Shown: piece by piece, positions 41,194-53,855 of the stretch
Numbering within the stretch: the first letter of the stretch is position 1
Layout: each line of letters starts with the position of its first letter
From: Hysterangium stoloniferum
Taxonomy: Eukaryota; Basidiomycota; Agaricomycetes; Hysterangiales; Hysterangiaceae
Assembly: GCA_015178975.1 (NCBI GenBank)
Contig: WHVD01000006.1
Span: 372,001-436,000, forward strand
Length of the DNA: 64,000 nucleotides
Reading direction: 5' to 3'
The notes under the pieces: model-generated
Seen by the model: only the letters and a program-made list of their open reading frames with translations
Databases searched by the model: none
Told to the model about the DNA's origin: nothing
Made by a program: the position numbers and the translations under genes

Positions 41194-41651
41194 TGGGCCT
41201 ACCATACACTTGTGCATTGATACCATAACCTCGGTGAGTACGATTTTTTTCTTCTCATGATCCAAGTCATATTGACATCCATTTCTCGTCATTTTTCAAT
41301 CAGCTTCTAGTTATATAGAGCGTTCAAACGCGTGTTAACCGCATGGCTCTACCTTCTTGGGGGCACTTTCACAGGTTCTGCGGCCGCTGTGTCGATATGG
41401 TTCTAATTCACTGATATTCTACTTTGTTCAGAGAGATGTGATATATTTCAGTACTGTAGCATATTATAAATAAGCAGTGACTATACAATTTGCAGAGTTG
41501 TTAGATTTAGTACAGCTTTTGAGAGTCAGATCTAGAATCCCACAAGGATCCGGCAGCCCGGCGCTGGATTGGTGGCAAGCCTTTCCTCTTCCTCTCACTC
41601 TTCCCCTACTCGACTCCTCCTTCTCTCCCCTCCTCCTCTGGTCTTAACATC

Positions 41652-44600
41652 ATGTCTGACGCGCCGATGCCACCAGCCAATTCGGATTTGCCCACTACTT
41701 GGGCATTTTTGGGGGATGGTGTGGACCATATCATGACCAAACTTCATACCGGAGTGTCTTATTCTAAGTATATGGCCTTGTATACGGTTTCTTACAACTA
41801 CTGTACGTCCTCTCGTATGCAAGGGAATATGGACCAGGCTGCTCTGGGTGGTCGAAGTGTGTATTCTTCATCCTTCTTTTCGTGCCACAGGGGTTAATAC
41901 TGGCTTGCAATCACTGTTATAGCCGGCGCGAACTTGATGGGCTCCGACTTATACAATCATCTCATTAAATACTTTGTGGATCATTTGAAAGGCCTGCGAG
42001 ATGTACGTGATTATTGCGTTCTGTCGCTGGGGTTAAAATCTCACTGCTATCTCCAGCAATCAGATCCTTTGGTAGACGAGGCACTTCTTCGTTACTATGC
42101 CCAGGAATGGGATCGATACACTACCGGCGCGAACTACATTAACCGTCTTTTTACCTACTTGAACAGACATTGGGTTAAACGGGAAAAGGATGAAGGCCGT
42201 AGGGGCGTTTACACAGTTTATACCGTACGTACCTCTTTTTCTCTTTCAAATATTGTATATCTAAGACTTTTGCGAACGATCTCATTAACTATTACGAATT
42301 ACCCAATACATCCCACAGTTATCGCTCGTACAATGGAAATCCAACTTTTTCATGCACATTCAATCGAAGAACACGAAGCTCGCCGGTGCCATTCTCAAGC
42401 TCATTGAACGACAGCGAAACGGAGAGAACATTGATCAAGGTCTTGTTAAAAAAGTCGTCGACTCTTTTGGTAAGCATAGCGCAAACGCCATTATTGCGTC
42501 ACCTTACTCAATCCTATTGCCACGTAGTCTCTTTGGGCTTAGATGAGGCAGATTCTAACAAAGCTTCATTGGAAGTTTATCGTGAACACTTGGAAGTTCC
42601 TTTCATCGCTGCAACAGAGAAGCACTATAAACAAGAATCGGACGCATACTTGGCGGAGAATAGCGTATCTGATTACTTGAAGAGAGCTGAAGAGCGGTTG
42701 CGAGAAGAGGAAGATCGAGTCGAGCGATTCTTGAACACCAACACTAGAAAATTGGTTCGTTTGTTTGCTCATGCGATTGATTGTTCGAAATATTTTGACG
42801 CATGTTATGTTAGTTGGTTAGCCGTTGCGAACATGTGCTCATCCGAGAACATGCAGAAGTAATGTGGGAAGAGTTCCAGAAGTTGCTTGATTATGACAAG
42901 GACGAAGACCTACAACGTATGTACGCACTTTTAGCGCGTATACCGGAAGGCTTGGAACCATTGCGGAAGAAGTTTGAAGAGCACGTAAAGCAGGCAGGCC
43001 TTGCTGCTGTTTCGAAACTCGTCGGCGACGGTGCTGCAATCGATACGCTTGTCAGTTCTTGTACACTCATCGCTATCTACGAAATTGACAGTTGTTGTAG
43101 GATCCGAAAGCATACGTGGACGCTTTGCTTGACGTTCACAAGAAGAATCAAGAAACCGTCAACCGAAGTTTCAAGGGGGAGGCTGGATTTGTAGCCAGTT
43201 TGGACAAGGTTTGTCTTGGTTGATCTTTATAAAGATAGTGTGTAAATGTTCTGTTAGGCATGTAGGGAATTTGTGAACCGCAATGCCGCAACAGGCACAT
43301 CTACCACGAAATCGCCCGAGCTGTTGGCAAAGCATGCTGATGCATTGCTGAGAAAGAGCAATAAACTCAGCGAGGAAGGAGACCTGGAGGAGGCTCTCAA
43401 TCAAGTGGTACGTTTGCCAATGGCTTCATTCTTAATGCCGAAATTAACAAGCCATATCTAGATGGTTTTGTTCAAATACATTGAAGACAAGGATGTCTTC
43501 CAGACATTCTATACCACCAAACTTTCGAAACGTTTGATCCATGGAGTGTCTGCTTCAGACGAGAGTGAAGCAAGTATGATTTCCAAGCTCAAGGAGGCTT
43601 GCGGTTTCGAGTACACGAACAAGTTACAGCGAATGTTCACAGGTATGCACACTAACATTCACCAGCAAATAAAATTTCAACATTTTCTGTTTTTCCATTT
43701 CAGACATGAGTTTGAGCAAGGATCTTACGGATCAATTCAAAGAACGAATGCAACAAACCCACGATGCGGCCGACTTGGATGTTACTTTTAGTGTCATGGT
43801 TCTCGGTACCAATTTTTGGCCTCTTAATGCCCCGACAAACGAATACACGATCCCTCGCGAGATCCAGCCAACGTACGAGCGTTTCACGCGGTACTACCAA
43901 GCGAAACATTCGGGTCGCAAGCTTACATGGCTATGGAACTATTCAAAGAACGAGCTGCGCACCAACTATCTCAATCAGAAGTACATCTTAATGACGAGTT
44001 CGTACCAAATGGCAGTCCTGGTGCAGTACAATGACCACGACACGCTGTCTTTTGAGGAAATTGTGACTGCCACGGCTATTAGCAAGGAGATTCTCAGCCA
44101 AGTGTTGGGATTACTTACCAAGGCGAAGATCCTCATTAGTGATGATACCGATCAGTATGATTTGAACCCAGGTACGCACCGTGTTTCCGCCGAATCAGGA
44201 CTATCCATGATACTGTAAATATTTCTAGGCTTCAAGTCAAAGAAGGTTAGAATACATGAACACACATCTTACAGTATTATCTCATTTCTGTTTGTAGATC
44301 CGTGTCAACCTGAACCAGCCTATAAAGGCGGAGGTCAAAGCGGAATCGACTGATGTCCTGAAGACCGTGGATGAAGATCGTAAATATGTGATTCAAGCAA
44401 CTATTGTGCGGTACGTTGTGATAACGTTTGTTTCCATATCCACATGCCTAAATTGGCCTTTTGTAGAATCATGAAGGCTCGCAAGGTAACCATCAGAGCT
44501 CGGACCTGGATTACTTGATGAGCTAACTTTGAACATCTTCACCAATCAGACAATGAAGAACCAGCCGCTAATTCAAGAGGTGATCTCCCAAATCTCTCAG

Positions 44601-44758
44601 CGCTTCACCCCTAAGATCCCCGATATTAAAAAGGTATGCTTTTTCTCGCCCTGAAGCTACGAGCTTATGACGTGTTCCAGGCAATCGATACATTACTCGA
44701 GAAAGAGTACATTGAACGTGTTGATGGCACAAGGGATACTTTCGCATATGTTGCGTGA
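41652..44758 (+). CDS. CUL1: Cullin 1 (SCF ubiquitin ligase scaffold)
   Basis: It is the scaffold of SCF E3 ligases: the N-terminus binds Skp1/F-box proteins and the C-terminus binds Rbx1. The start reads [20 protein letters not shown] and YTVSYNYC (cullin repeat 1, Skp1-binding HxxxYxxxYxxC type). Later blocks include [37 protein letters not shown] and [20 protein letters not shown], the last the family signature before the Rbx-binding domain. [15 protein letters not shown] and LGTNFWPL follow. The C-terminal winged helix has ATIVRIMKARK, whose Lys is the expected NEDD8 site, and ends [14 protein letters not shown]. The introns checked splice cleanly, including one with acceptor at about 42815 giving [11 protein letters not shown]. 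Confidence 0.94.
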
Positions 44759-46613
44759 ACAAGTCTCAGCCTGTTTTGTTGCACTGTCTGCGTCCATGTA
44801 TACGCATTTCAATATCTGTATCATACGACCACCCTTCCAGTCCCTCGCTTTGCTTCCATTTGTTTTTTATTTACATCGACAATTTGCATTGCACTATTAT
44901 ATTGGGCTTGAAATGTGGACGGTCCTATCTACATAGCCTGAGCATAATGTGCAGTTCTTTCACCATGACTTGAGCCGGTCGAGACTTAAGGTAATCATGG
45001 AGCAAAGCGACTCGGCTCGTTTTTATATTTGATAGGTGGTGACCCCCACCTGAAAGGTTCCATAAAATCAATATTAAAAAAGTACAACTGTTACTAGACA
45101 ATACATGTAGCATTTCGTAAATCTATCTTCCTGTTTCCTCAACAGTATTTTTAATAAGTAAATACCTCCACAGAACCGATTGGCATTTTCTGGTGGTGCC
45201 ATAGGCCTGAGGCTGGTGATGGGGCGGAGATGTTTGCAATATGCATTCGTGCTGGAGAACTTGCGGCGCATACATTGCAGGCTGTCCCACTAGGTTTCCC
45301 CATGCGGCGAACATGTGAATAGCCACGCTAATAGACGAATCTGAACGTTCATGTCAGAGCCAGGTTTACCACATGAGTGCCAGCGGTATTTTGGATCGTC
45401 TCCTGGTAAATGAGATGCAGACTTATTCGTTGTCGCCGAGGGACCGCCAACAGTACTTCCTAGCTTGTCCGGATGTCGAAAATAACAGATCAAACACAAT
45501 ATAATGCCGACAGGGTGGTGTCATCGACCTGTATAAGAATTACGGAAAACCACCGGGTTCTCGCGGAGATGGCGTGGAGTGACCTTGTTCGCCACAGAAA
45601 AAGAAGGGGTGCACGCCTGGCATCGTTTTGTGTGTGCACCGCACCTTGAGGAGGACTTCAACGGGCAGGAGTATATGCGGAAACCAGGCTAACACGAACG
45701 AATGTAGAAATCACAGAGCATGCTCTCAAGCTATTAGATTTTTATATGGCCCGGCCTCGCATGTGAGCCGTACATATGGAACCATGAAAAATATATGGGC
45801 AATTTCACGTTCAAGATCAAGGCCAAGTCTTCCTGAGCCAAGTGAAGTAAGGCGTGATCACGGTCGGAACAATCTTTCATAGGTGTCGATTGAACTCACA
45901 GCGAAGGTATTTAAGAAAGTATTTTGAAATTAAAAAGAGTAGGGCCGGGTATTGTTGGGAGAGGAGGATCTGCTACGTTTTGCAGAATGTAGAACCTGCC
46001 CCAGCAGTAATATGTATTGACTCGGCGTAAGGCAGCTTGAGCAGCCATTGTCACACGTGGTGTTGGAGCGGAAAATTGGTTTGGACAAATTAGTTTCTCT
46101 GAAGGAGGCATGTGATATTATTAAGCAAAGCTACTCATTATTTCTTTGTTCTCCCCGTTCTGCTTTCCCCTTTGTTCTTTCCTATTGTCCTTTATGCTAT
46201 ATATACCCCATTCCATATCTCTCCATCTTGTCTCGTCTCAATTCCGCACTCGATCGTCTTCAAAGACTTCGAGTTCCGCTCAAAAATTTTACACCCTTCC
46301 GCTTACCCTGAATATATTCGGTAGACTTCTTGGATTTTCGCTTCCGCTGGCTTGAGCACGGCCCGATCTTTTCTGGTTACGCAAAAGAGCGGTGGCAAGC
46401 AATAGAACTCTATTCGCTTCCCCCGAGTCACGAACGAACGACCGAGTAATGTTGGATTTTTGTTATTGGTTTGTAATGGGTCTAACAATAACATCGTGTA
46501 CATAGTATACGAGATAAACAGAAATGTACCGTGTAAAATGCGGGATGAAATGGATGTGGTTGAACGACAGTGATACATGTAGAATCCAGTAGAGCTAAGG
46601 ACAATGAAAATAC
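44759..46613. other. Intergenic region of 1.9 kb
   Basis: Short open frames on both strands show no domain, start context or splice logic. A pyrimidine-rich stretch at 46140-46260 looks promoter-like but no gene follows on that strand. I see no RNA gene. Confidence 0.5.
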
Positions 46614-49600
46614 CTACAAACCCCCGACACCAGCAAAAGCAAAGTGATCGCCTGCTCGCCCTACTTTGCTCTCAAAGCCGCCGGTCTCTACACGAAACCG
46701 AGCATCTTCAGTAATGTCCCGTAATAATTGCCTGTCTAATTCCTTCTTTCGCTTTTTGTCGTCTGATCGTTTCGGACTTTTTGGTGACCACAGGCCCGAC
46801 AGAAGACTCGTCGCCGATGTCCCTTTCTCTGACAATGTGCGTATCCGCAGCACCCCTTTGTCTTCGCGTTCGCGAATTTTTTGATCTTGTTTCTCCGCCT
46901 TAGCAAGCGCTTTCGCAGCATCTCTTTCCAAGGCTGAACTACTGCGTTTGGAACTGAGCAGTCGTGCAAAGCCATCACTGAATTGCTGCACGGGAGTCGA
47001 GCTAGACCGGCCGTCGAATGACAACACATCATATGAGCTTTTCCGGCTAACAGACCGTGATGGTCCAGCTGAGGTATCAAAGCTGTACAGACTTGCGCCG
47101 GGTGATTGCCTTGGAGAGAGTTGATTATCGACCTGAAGCCACTCAGTCGAACGGTTACTCTCGACTTCCGAGATATTACTCAGGCTAGTTTTGACCTTCA
47201 GTAGCTTCGGCTGCGGAGTGATATTCTCGGGTGGCACCGGAAAATCATATAGACTAGGGTGCTCCTCATAATCCGTGGATGGCCTGTGTCCATCATAACT
47301 GGCATATTCGTCTATCGAGTGCAGAGACGATTGTCGGAAGAGCTTCCTCTCTGATGTCACAGCTATTTTTGCTACGGCATCCACGATCTCGGCCAAAGCC
47401 GGACTAAGTGGAGTGACCGGTGTGCTGGACCCAGCGGATGTCGCAGACAGGTCGACAGACGAATATGACTCGTTAGATTTGTGGGTCAGTGGGGGAGTGC
47501 CAGCTAGGGAAGGAGAGTCACTGAGGCTGGCGCTGCGGGATCGGTGTGCCAATGAATATGGGAGGTGATAAGCAGTAGTCGTCTTGTCTGGTGGTGGGAA
47601 GGAACTCGATAGCGGACTATGATCTGGTTCTGTCCCAAAGAAGAAATCTTCCGATTCTGCCGGACTATGCGAAAATGACGGGCGAGAGTTGATAGATGCG
47701 CGCCCGCTGGCAGAACGAGTACAGGACAGTGTCGGGGGTAGAAGTGCCGGGTCTATTCCAAGAAGTTGAAGATCATAATAGTCCTCATCATCAGAAGCTG
47801 AATTCATCGTGGTGTCTAGGAAACCAGGACTGGACATTGATCGGGGTGATGAAGAGGTCTTCCGGTAGGTTTCAAAAGAAGCCGAGGGAATTCCATAGAG
47901 AGGCTCCGATGGAGAAATGTTGCCTAAAGAACCCTTTCGTAAGGGCCGGCGCCGCGATGCTGATTTTACATGATCGGCGTGAGACACTGAAAATAACCCG
48001 AATATAAGCGTGTAGTCAAACGATAATTACTAAAGTATTCGCACCGCCATTGGCTCCATTAGTAAATCCCTGGCTTTGGTCCGAGGCTGGTTGGGTCTGG
48101 TGGGCATCGGACATACCTCGGGGTCGTGCATGTTGGTGGTGCCCTCCTGACCCACCGCGTCCGTGGGAGCTTCCACTACCTCCGTGACGCTCATCCTGGC
48201 GACCAGCGCGCGTGCGACCGCCAGTAGGTCGCTTTTTGAACAATCGCATTGCGCTACACGGAAACGTTTAACATTAGGTCACGTGCTTTGATGTCTTTAA
48301 AAATAGAAACGTACCGAAGCCTTAAACTTTGACAATCACATATTGTTGCCACATCGTAAATACCCGTGACACCTTGTGTTCCTGAGCTTAATGCTCTGTG
48401 CATAGCGTGTTTGACTAGGTCGCGTAAATGACTCAAGTCATACGTGCTTGCGAGAAGCAACAGTGCGCTGAGGACGGCAGGCGCATGCTGTAGCGGTGTC
48501 AATAGCGTCTGTGCATATAGGTACTGCATAAACGCGACTGTTACGGGATATGGCTCGGCAAGATGGAGCGATCGAGGAGTTAAACGAGGATCAGGGCGCG
48601 GCAGCGTGGGTTCCGACGAGCCAGGGACGGCAGGTAGTGGAAGAACAGGGTTGGTGCCGGAGATATCCAAGGCATTAGAAGCCACAGCTAAATACCGCCT
48701 GCGCTGATCCCTGAACCATGGCCAACGATCTTCCAGCAATTTTCGAGAACAAGCGATTCGCCGCCCATCATTGCACACTATTTCGAAATCAGCAAATGCT
48801 CCATCCTCCAACGCAGCTAGCCCCATGGCCTGAGCTTCCCGGCCAAGTCCAAAGCCCGGTGCGGGTGGTTGATATATACCGAATGCCTCTAAATCAATGT
48901 ATGCCACGTGATCCCAACTGAGTAGACGGTGGTTATAATCTTCAACCAAATTCCCCTCTCGGTTGCCGAATACAAGGAATTTATTTGATTCCCGCCAGAG
49001 AACAGCGCGACACCAACTGCCAGTAGCCAAGGCGGTCCCAGGCTCAATGCGAGACCACGTCATTGATATTAGATCCAACGACCAAATAGAAAAGGCTTGG
49101 TACGAATGGGCGAGATAAGTGCCAGCAATGATGAGAGATGTACCCAGGACAGCGCCAGTAGGGAATCGAAGGCCAGGGGGTAGGGCTAGTCCCGTCATGG
49201 CGTTGGAGTGGTCGGTGATGGTAAATGAGGAAGGTGGTTGCGGGGTAAAGACCTCAAGTTCACGCTTGACGTCGGTGAACTGCCAACGCAAGGGCTGAGA
49301 ATTGATAAACAGGTATTATTACAAACTCACATTATAATTGGAGTACAGGAAAATCTCGCTGGGTAGAGTGGGGCTCGGAGGAGTTGAATATGGGAGTTCG
49401 ACGAACGTGTCGGGAGAGGCGATGGGTAGTACTGATGGTGCGGTATCTGGACGAAAACGTTGGGCGGGGGGCGGTAAAGGCTCTGTACCTGGATTTCGCA
49501 CACAAAGAGTAGACGAGAGGGCGACACTGCGATACGTCCCGCAATGACGAGGATATTCGCCGCGGTGTACCCATGTCCGGGATGGCAAATCATATACGTG

Positions 49601-50275
49601 AATATCGTCAAGCCACCCATTGGCCAGGTCCTGACCGCCAATGATAAATAGCATGTCCGACGAGACGGAGGATAAATGAGCGTATCGAGCGCGTGGAGTC
49701 AAGGATTGTGGGGACGAGGATGGGAGGAATTCGTCCGGCGAAAGCCAGCGCGACTCTGCGATAGAAAAAAAACACACGTCATTTAATACACAAAGACTAT
49801 CTTGCGCCTGGTTCGATGTCTTATAACCCATGCCGCCGAAGATCACGAGGTGGTTATTCCCTGAGGCAGAGTTAGCGATGGGGGTGGAGACGTATCGCTT
49901 TGTACTGACATGTATCTGCACTGTGGAAATATCGTGGGCCTGGAATGATACTCTCAGGAGCAGGTTCTAATCTGTCCCAAGTATACGTTTGTAGATCAAA
50001 CACGTAGAGGTCCGAGAGCATGCGACGCTCGACGACAAGCCTTCCTCCCTATATGCGTGTCAAAGAAAGTACGGACAAAAATAGGAAACAAGCAGTCTCA
50101 CAAAGAGATACATCTTGTCACCGACAACGGTAGTTGACGCGCCCTACAAAGTGTGTTAGCTTGGCTCATGACGACGCGACAAGTCGATGAAACTCACGAC
50201 AAGTTTGGGGGGAACCACCCCCTTCGTCTTGCGTGCCACGGTAGCCAGTTCAGCAGAAACTGAGTGGACGTTCAT
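46614..50275 (-). CDS. Kelch-repeat and BTB domain protein
   Basis: The gene starts at 50275 with MNVHSVSAELATVARKTKG; exon 1 is 50198-50275. Kelch-type blades follow: GDKMYLFGG, YVFDLQTYTWDRLEP, NNHLVIFGGMGY, LFIIGGQDLANGWLDDIHVY, and later SIWSLDLISMTWSRIEP. A BTB/POZ domain then reads LEDGAFADFEIVCNDGRRIA and continues to YLYAQTLLTP and LLLLASTYDLSHLRDLVKHA. The C-terminal 500 residues are Ser-rich and low complexity, with SSPRSMSSPG and SRKSSYDVLSF sites and an Ala/Lys/Glu helix near the end. The kelch-then-BTB order recalls the fission yeast Ras-pathway protein Ral2; that link is a guess from layout. BTB proteins often adapt substrates to cullin 3. Confidence 0.85.
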
Positions 50276-50568
50276 GCTTGGGAACAAGGCAGGGGGGGAA
50301 AAAGGGTGAGGGGGTTATGGGTCGGATGGATATGGCGTGGATATATCTAACATTGAATCGGAGATTGAATTTGGACTGTGCTAGCCAGAAATGGCGATGA
50401 CAATGATGGGAACTGCATGTGGGCGTCTAATGGCTAAATAAGCGCGCTTGCAGGGCCCTCGACGCGAATATATCGATCACTTGGAGATAGACAGGCATCA
50501 GGGATCGTTTGCAAATTGCCGGTTGATACAAAGGGATAGCAAGGCTAGATATGTTGTATAATTTTAAC

Positions 50569-51012
50569 TTAACTATAATCCCAGCCGACATACATGTCGA
50601 AGTCACAGTGAATATTGAGTTTTTCGTAGCCTAGAGTATGACCGTTAGCCTTCGGAGTATTTGCCTCTCGAGGCCATTCATGGCTTCGAGTAAAATTCAT
50701 TACGTCTTTGACACCTTGTCCGTCGCTCAGATTGGGGTCCTAATCCGATAGAGATTAGCCAATATTAGCCAATGCATGAAGTTCGTTACCCACACTATAT
50801 AATCGACTCTTTTGTTGGATCATTCCCAGGTGGAGTGAGTCCTGCACCTTAAAAGGCCACCGCAACCATTGTTCACATCCATCAGGATTCGTGTCCGGAC
50901 GAAACAGAGGCATAGAACATCCACACAGGCGACCACGTACATCATCGATACTGATTTCAAGCTGGCGGTTCGCGTGTCGCCTGGCGGTTGTTAGGTATCT
51001 GTGGACATTCAC
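50569..51012 (-). CDS. Possible hypothetical gene, 3' part
   Basis: A minus-strand frame (NVHRYLTTARRHANRQLEIS, then GCEQWLRWPFKVQDSLHLGM) runs from about 51012. A GTGGGT...ATTAG intron joins KSRLYS to DPNLSDGQGVKDVMNF. The new frame stays open to a TAA at 50569-50571 and ends MYVGWDYS. I recognise no family. The clean splice and protein-like composition argue for a gene, but I could not fix the 5' exons. A candidate first exon near 51160-51235 does not join in phase. Confidence 0.4.
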
Positions 51013-51875
51013 AGGCGGATTGAATTCTATAAATCTTTTGCCATTTGTATAGCATCCTTACATAAACTCCAGATCCTTCAAAGGAAAGGAAGAAAATTGT
51101 AACAGAGACAGGCACACTCAAGATCTGTGCATTCAGATTGCTGTCAGTAAGACAACGGGTAAAGAAGTTTCACTTACCTTTACATATAAATCTCGTTGAC
51201 ACCCGCCATGTTCCCCAGCCACTTCGCCTTTTAGCATTACAACATGATAATTTTTACGGCAAAGAAATTATATAGGAACTTGTGTATTCACTGCGTTTTG
51301 GGGTCCAATAGTCGGGAGTACTTCGGAGTAATTGTACAGCCATAAATAGAATTAGATGGACGTAATATATCTAGTGAGGAAAAATAATCATTACCCGATA
51401 ATCATTATTGCTGTTTGCATAATTCATGGTGGAGTCCAAAATCTTTGTATTTTGCCGCCGTTTTGAAGTAAGAAGTTGTAAATGTCATATCTCCTCAAAT
51501 ACTGTGATTTAGACGTGTGATATATGAAAATTGATGTATTTTTGTCTTTCTTGAAGACTATGGAGCTGAAATTTCTGCTCAACAGATAAAATGCATCACA
51601 ACCTAATGAGCAGGGTACTATAAGACTCCTTTTGTATGGTATTCAATGGTCCATTTTCTGTGAGATTACACCAGAGTGATTTCATGATACATATAAAGAT
51701 TCTCATGGAAGGATTTGCTGTAGATCTCTGTTTTAGCCTCTAAAGTGATTTCTTTTTGGGATAGGTGCCTGTGTATTCTATATTTCTCCCATATTTTTCA
51801 TCAGTGTATAGGCAGTGGTTCTTCAGAAACTAAATCCTATCAGAGGTTCCAGAGGCCAATTCATAGCCACCCATG

Positions 51876-52441
51876 TGTTAAGTGCCATGTCGGGAACTTA
51901 TTCCGGAAACTATCAGAAAGTCACCGGGAAGTCGGAAACTTGTGGATAGGGTCAGGACGTCGGCTTCAGCTTATGTGCTGCGCCTCTACGCAAACGCTCA
52001 ATGTCCTTAATTTCGGAAGTAAAACTTACAACGGAAGATATGGATATTCAGAGTTCCGAAGAGTTCCGAATATCGAGCGTACAGAAAGACAGGAGAAGGA
52101 ATAAGAAACTAAGTTGATATCAGATCTAAGGTAAAGTACAAATTCGCGGAAACTAATATAAGTCTACTCGTTATTGTACTACAAACTGAGACCATAATAA
52201 GACGGAAATGGAAGTGTTCTTAAAACAGAAATACAATAAGACATATTAGGGAGACAATATTCCGAAACGGGAATACAACAAACAAACAAGTGAATACTTG
52301 TCAACGGACAAATTACCAAATGTGGAACAAGGGAAGAATGTGGATGATACAGTAACTATGATGTTCCATAGTCAGGGATCGGAAGTCGGAAGTCGGAGAT
52401 CGGAAGTCAGATATTGAAACATCTGGGAATGGGTCGTAACA
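51876..52441 (-). repeat. 3' LTR (566 bp) of the 7.7-kb element
   Basis: It is the downstream LTR for the minus-strand element. Compared with the other LTR it lacks most of the 21-bp minisatellite (about 1.6 units at 52378-52412) and has a 10-bp tandem duplication (AGAGTTCCGA) at about 52049-52069. The conserved hairpin motif is at 51961-51987, on the minus strand. Confidence 0.93.
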
Positions 52442-52455
52442 GTACCCCCCTGTTA
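52442..52455 (-). other. Polypurine tract
   Basis: On the minus strand the sequence reads AACAGGGGGGTAC directly before the LTR start TGTTACG. This is the position and composition expected for the plus-strand DNA primer of an LTR element. Confidence 0.75.
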
Positions 52456-52569
52456 GGCCGAAATCCCATAGAGGCGATTAGGTACTGAGTGATTGAAGCA
52501 ACGGCTGATTATTATGTGTCGTGAAATTTACGCAATTCTGGAGGTGAGAGTTTCGGCTGATGTGCTGAG

Positions 52570-52576
52570 TATAAAA
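52570..52576 (+). promoter_or_regulatory. TATA box of the antisense gene
   Basis: TATAAAA lies 50 bp upstream of the start codon at 52626 and 128 bp inside the element from the LTR border. This supports a separate promoter that drives the plus-strand gene. Confidence 0.6.
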
Positions 52577-52625
52577 ACCTCCAAATATTCGAATTAATGT
52601 TTTTGTTTCTTTATCCACAACTTGT

Positions 52626-53756
52626 ATGTCGATTCGTCGGCCGTTATTCATCACTACCCCAGAAGACTCAGATACCGAAATTGCCGTTCTTCAAAAGATG
52701 TCGAAGGTCGCAGAACTTCAACAAAAACGACAAAGGATGGAGGAGTTGAAGCGACGACAGGAAGAGGAGGAGAAGGTGTTGATGCAGGAGCTGAAAGATG
52801 CGGAAGAGCCGGAAAAATGGGAGTTGGAGTGGGCGAAAGTGGAAAAAGAAGCATGGATCTGGAAAACGGCAGAGACTCAGAAAAAGAAGGAAGAGGCGGA
52901 AAAGTTACAGTGGGAGTCAGAGATGGCAGAAAAACTGAAAGAGATAAGGGAAGGAAAAGTAAGTTTGATCCATATTTTCTGTGGTTCCAACCGATAACTT
53001 TTGATACAGCGAAAAGCCGTGGAGATGGAGGTGGAGGGAGAGGCTGGACCTTCAAGTCCTAAAGTAAGTGCATCTACAAAAGGTCGGTATTTGAATTAAC
53101 TTCCGAAACAGAAACCAAAGGTCAAGGCTCCGGAATGGATGGAAATCGTCCATGAAACTCCGTGTTATCGATGTTCCATACGGAATATGACATGTTGGAA
53201 ACAGAAGGTAAAATGGGGTGGGACTTGTTATCCCTGTGCGGTTCTCAAACTTCCGTGCACCCTCGCCTCGAAAAGGGTTCCAAAAGGTGAGAAGACTCCG
53301 AAAGCTAACGATGCAGGAAGTTCAGGAGCAGCCAAAGCTATGGAAACTGAGACGCTGAAAACGGATACGACGGGCATTGAGCTCCTCAAGGAAACTGTCG
53401 ACGCGTTGGTTTTTATCGGGATGGAAGTCATGAAAATGTGGGACACAATGGATCGCCATAATGATATCCAGGAGAAAGGTTTCCGTTCGTTAATCCGAAA
53501 TTTCCGGAGGCAAAACAATTTCCTGGAGAAGATAATGGTTAGCATTGGTGTTATCACAGTATCTGAGAGGTTTTCCGATAAGGCACGGGAAAAGCCTAAT
53601 GATCCGTTGGCAGAAAGTGTTGAAAAAAGGTGGGAGTCAGGAAATGGACCGGAAGAATCAGAGAGTGAGGATGAAGAGGTGCAGGATATGGTGGAAAGTG
53701 CGGAAATTGCTGAAGAGCCGGAAGGTGGATTTGGGGTATCAGAGACTTTAAAATAG
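52626..53756 (+). CDS. Antisense accessory gene of the retrotransposon: coiled coil plus Zn2Cys6-like cluster
   Basis: Exons 52626-52958, 53010-53063 and 53112-53756 join to 343 residues with no frame conflict; both introns have GTAAGT donors and CAG acceptors. The N-terminus reads MSIRRPLFITTPEDSD. Residues about 20-110 are a charged coiled coil (QKRQRMEELKRRQEEEEKVL). From about residue 142 the Cys pattern is CX2CX6CX10CX2CX6C (CYRCSIRNMTC and CYPCAVLKLPC), which matches the spacing of the fungal Zn2Cys6 DNA-binding cluster, though basic residues are few between the first cysteines. The rest is Glu-rich and helical. It lies opposite to pol, 100 bp from the pol end, with its own TATA box. 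A role in element regulation or targeting is inferred, not shown. Confidence 0.85.
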
Positions 53757-53855
53757 TCCTAAATATATATTTTTTGACTTGCAAAACCTAAAACGAGTGT
53801 GATATCGGAAGTGTTGGGAGTGTCGGAAACTGAACAGAAAGAAAACAGGAAAGGG

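Noticed and set aside
44925-45882. Several 60-85 codon frames after cullin 1
   Set aside because: No shared frame, no domains and stops in all alternatives. They fit random frames in a 3' intergenic region.
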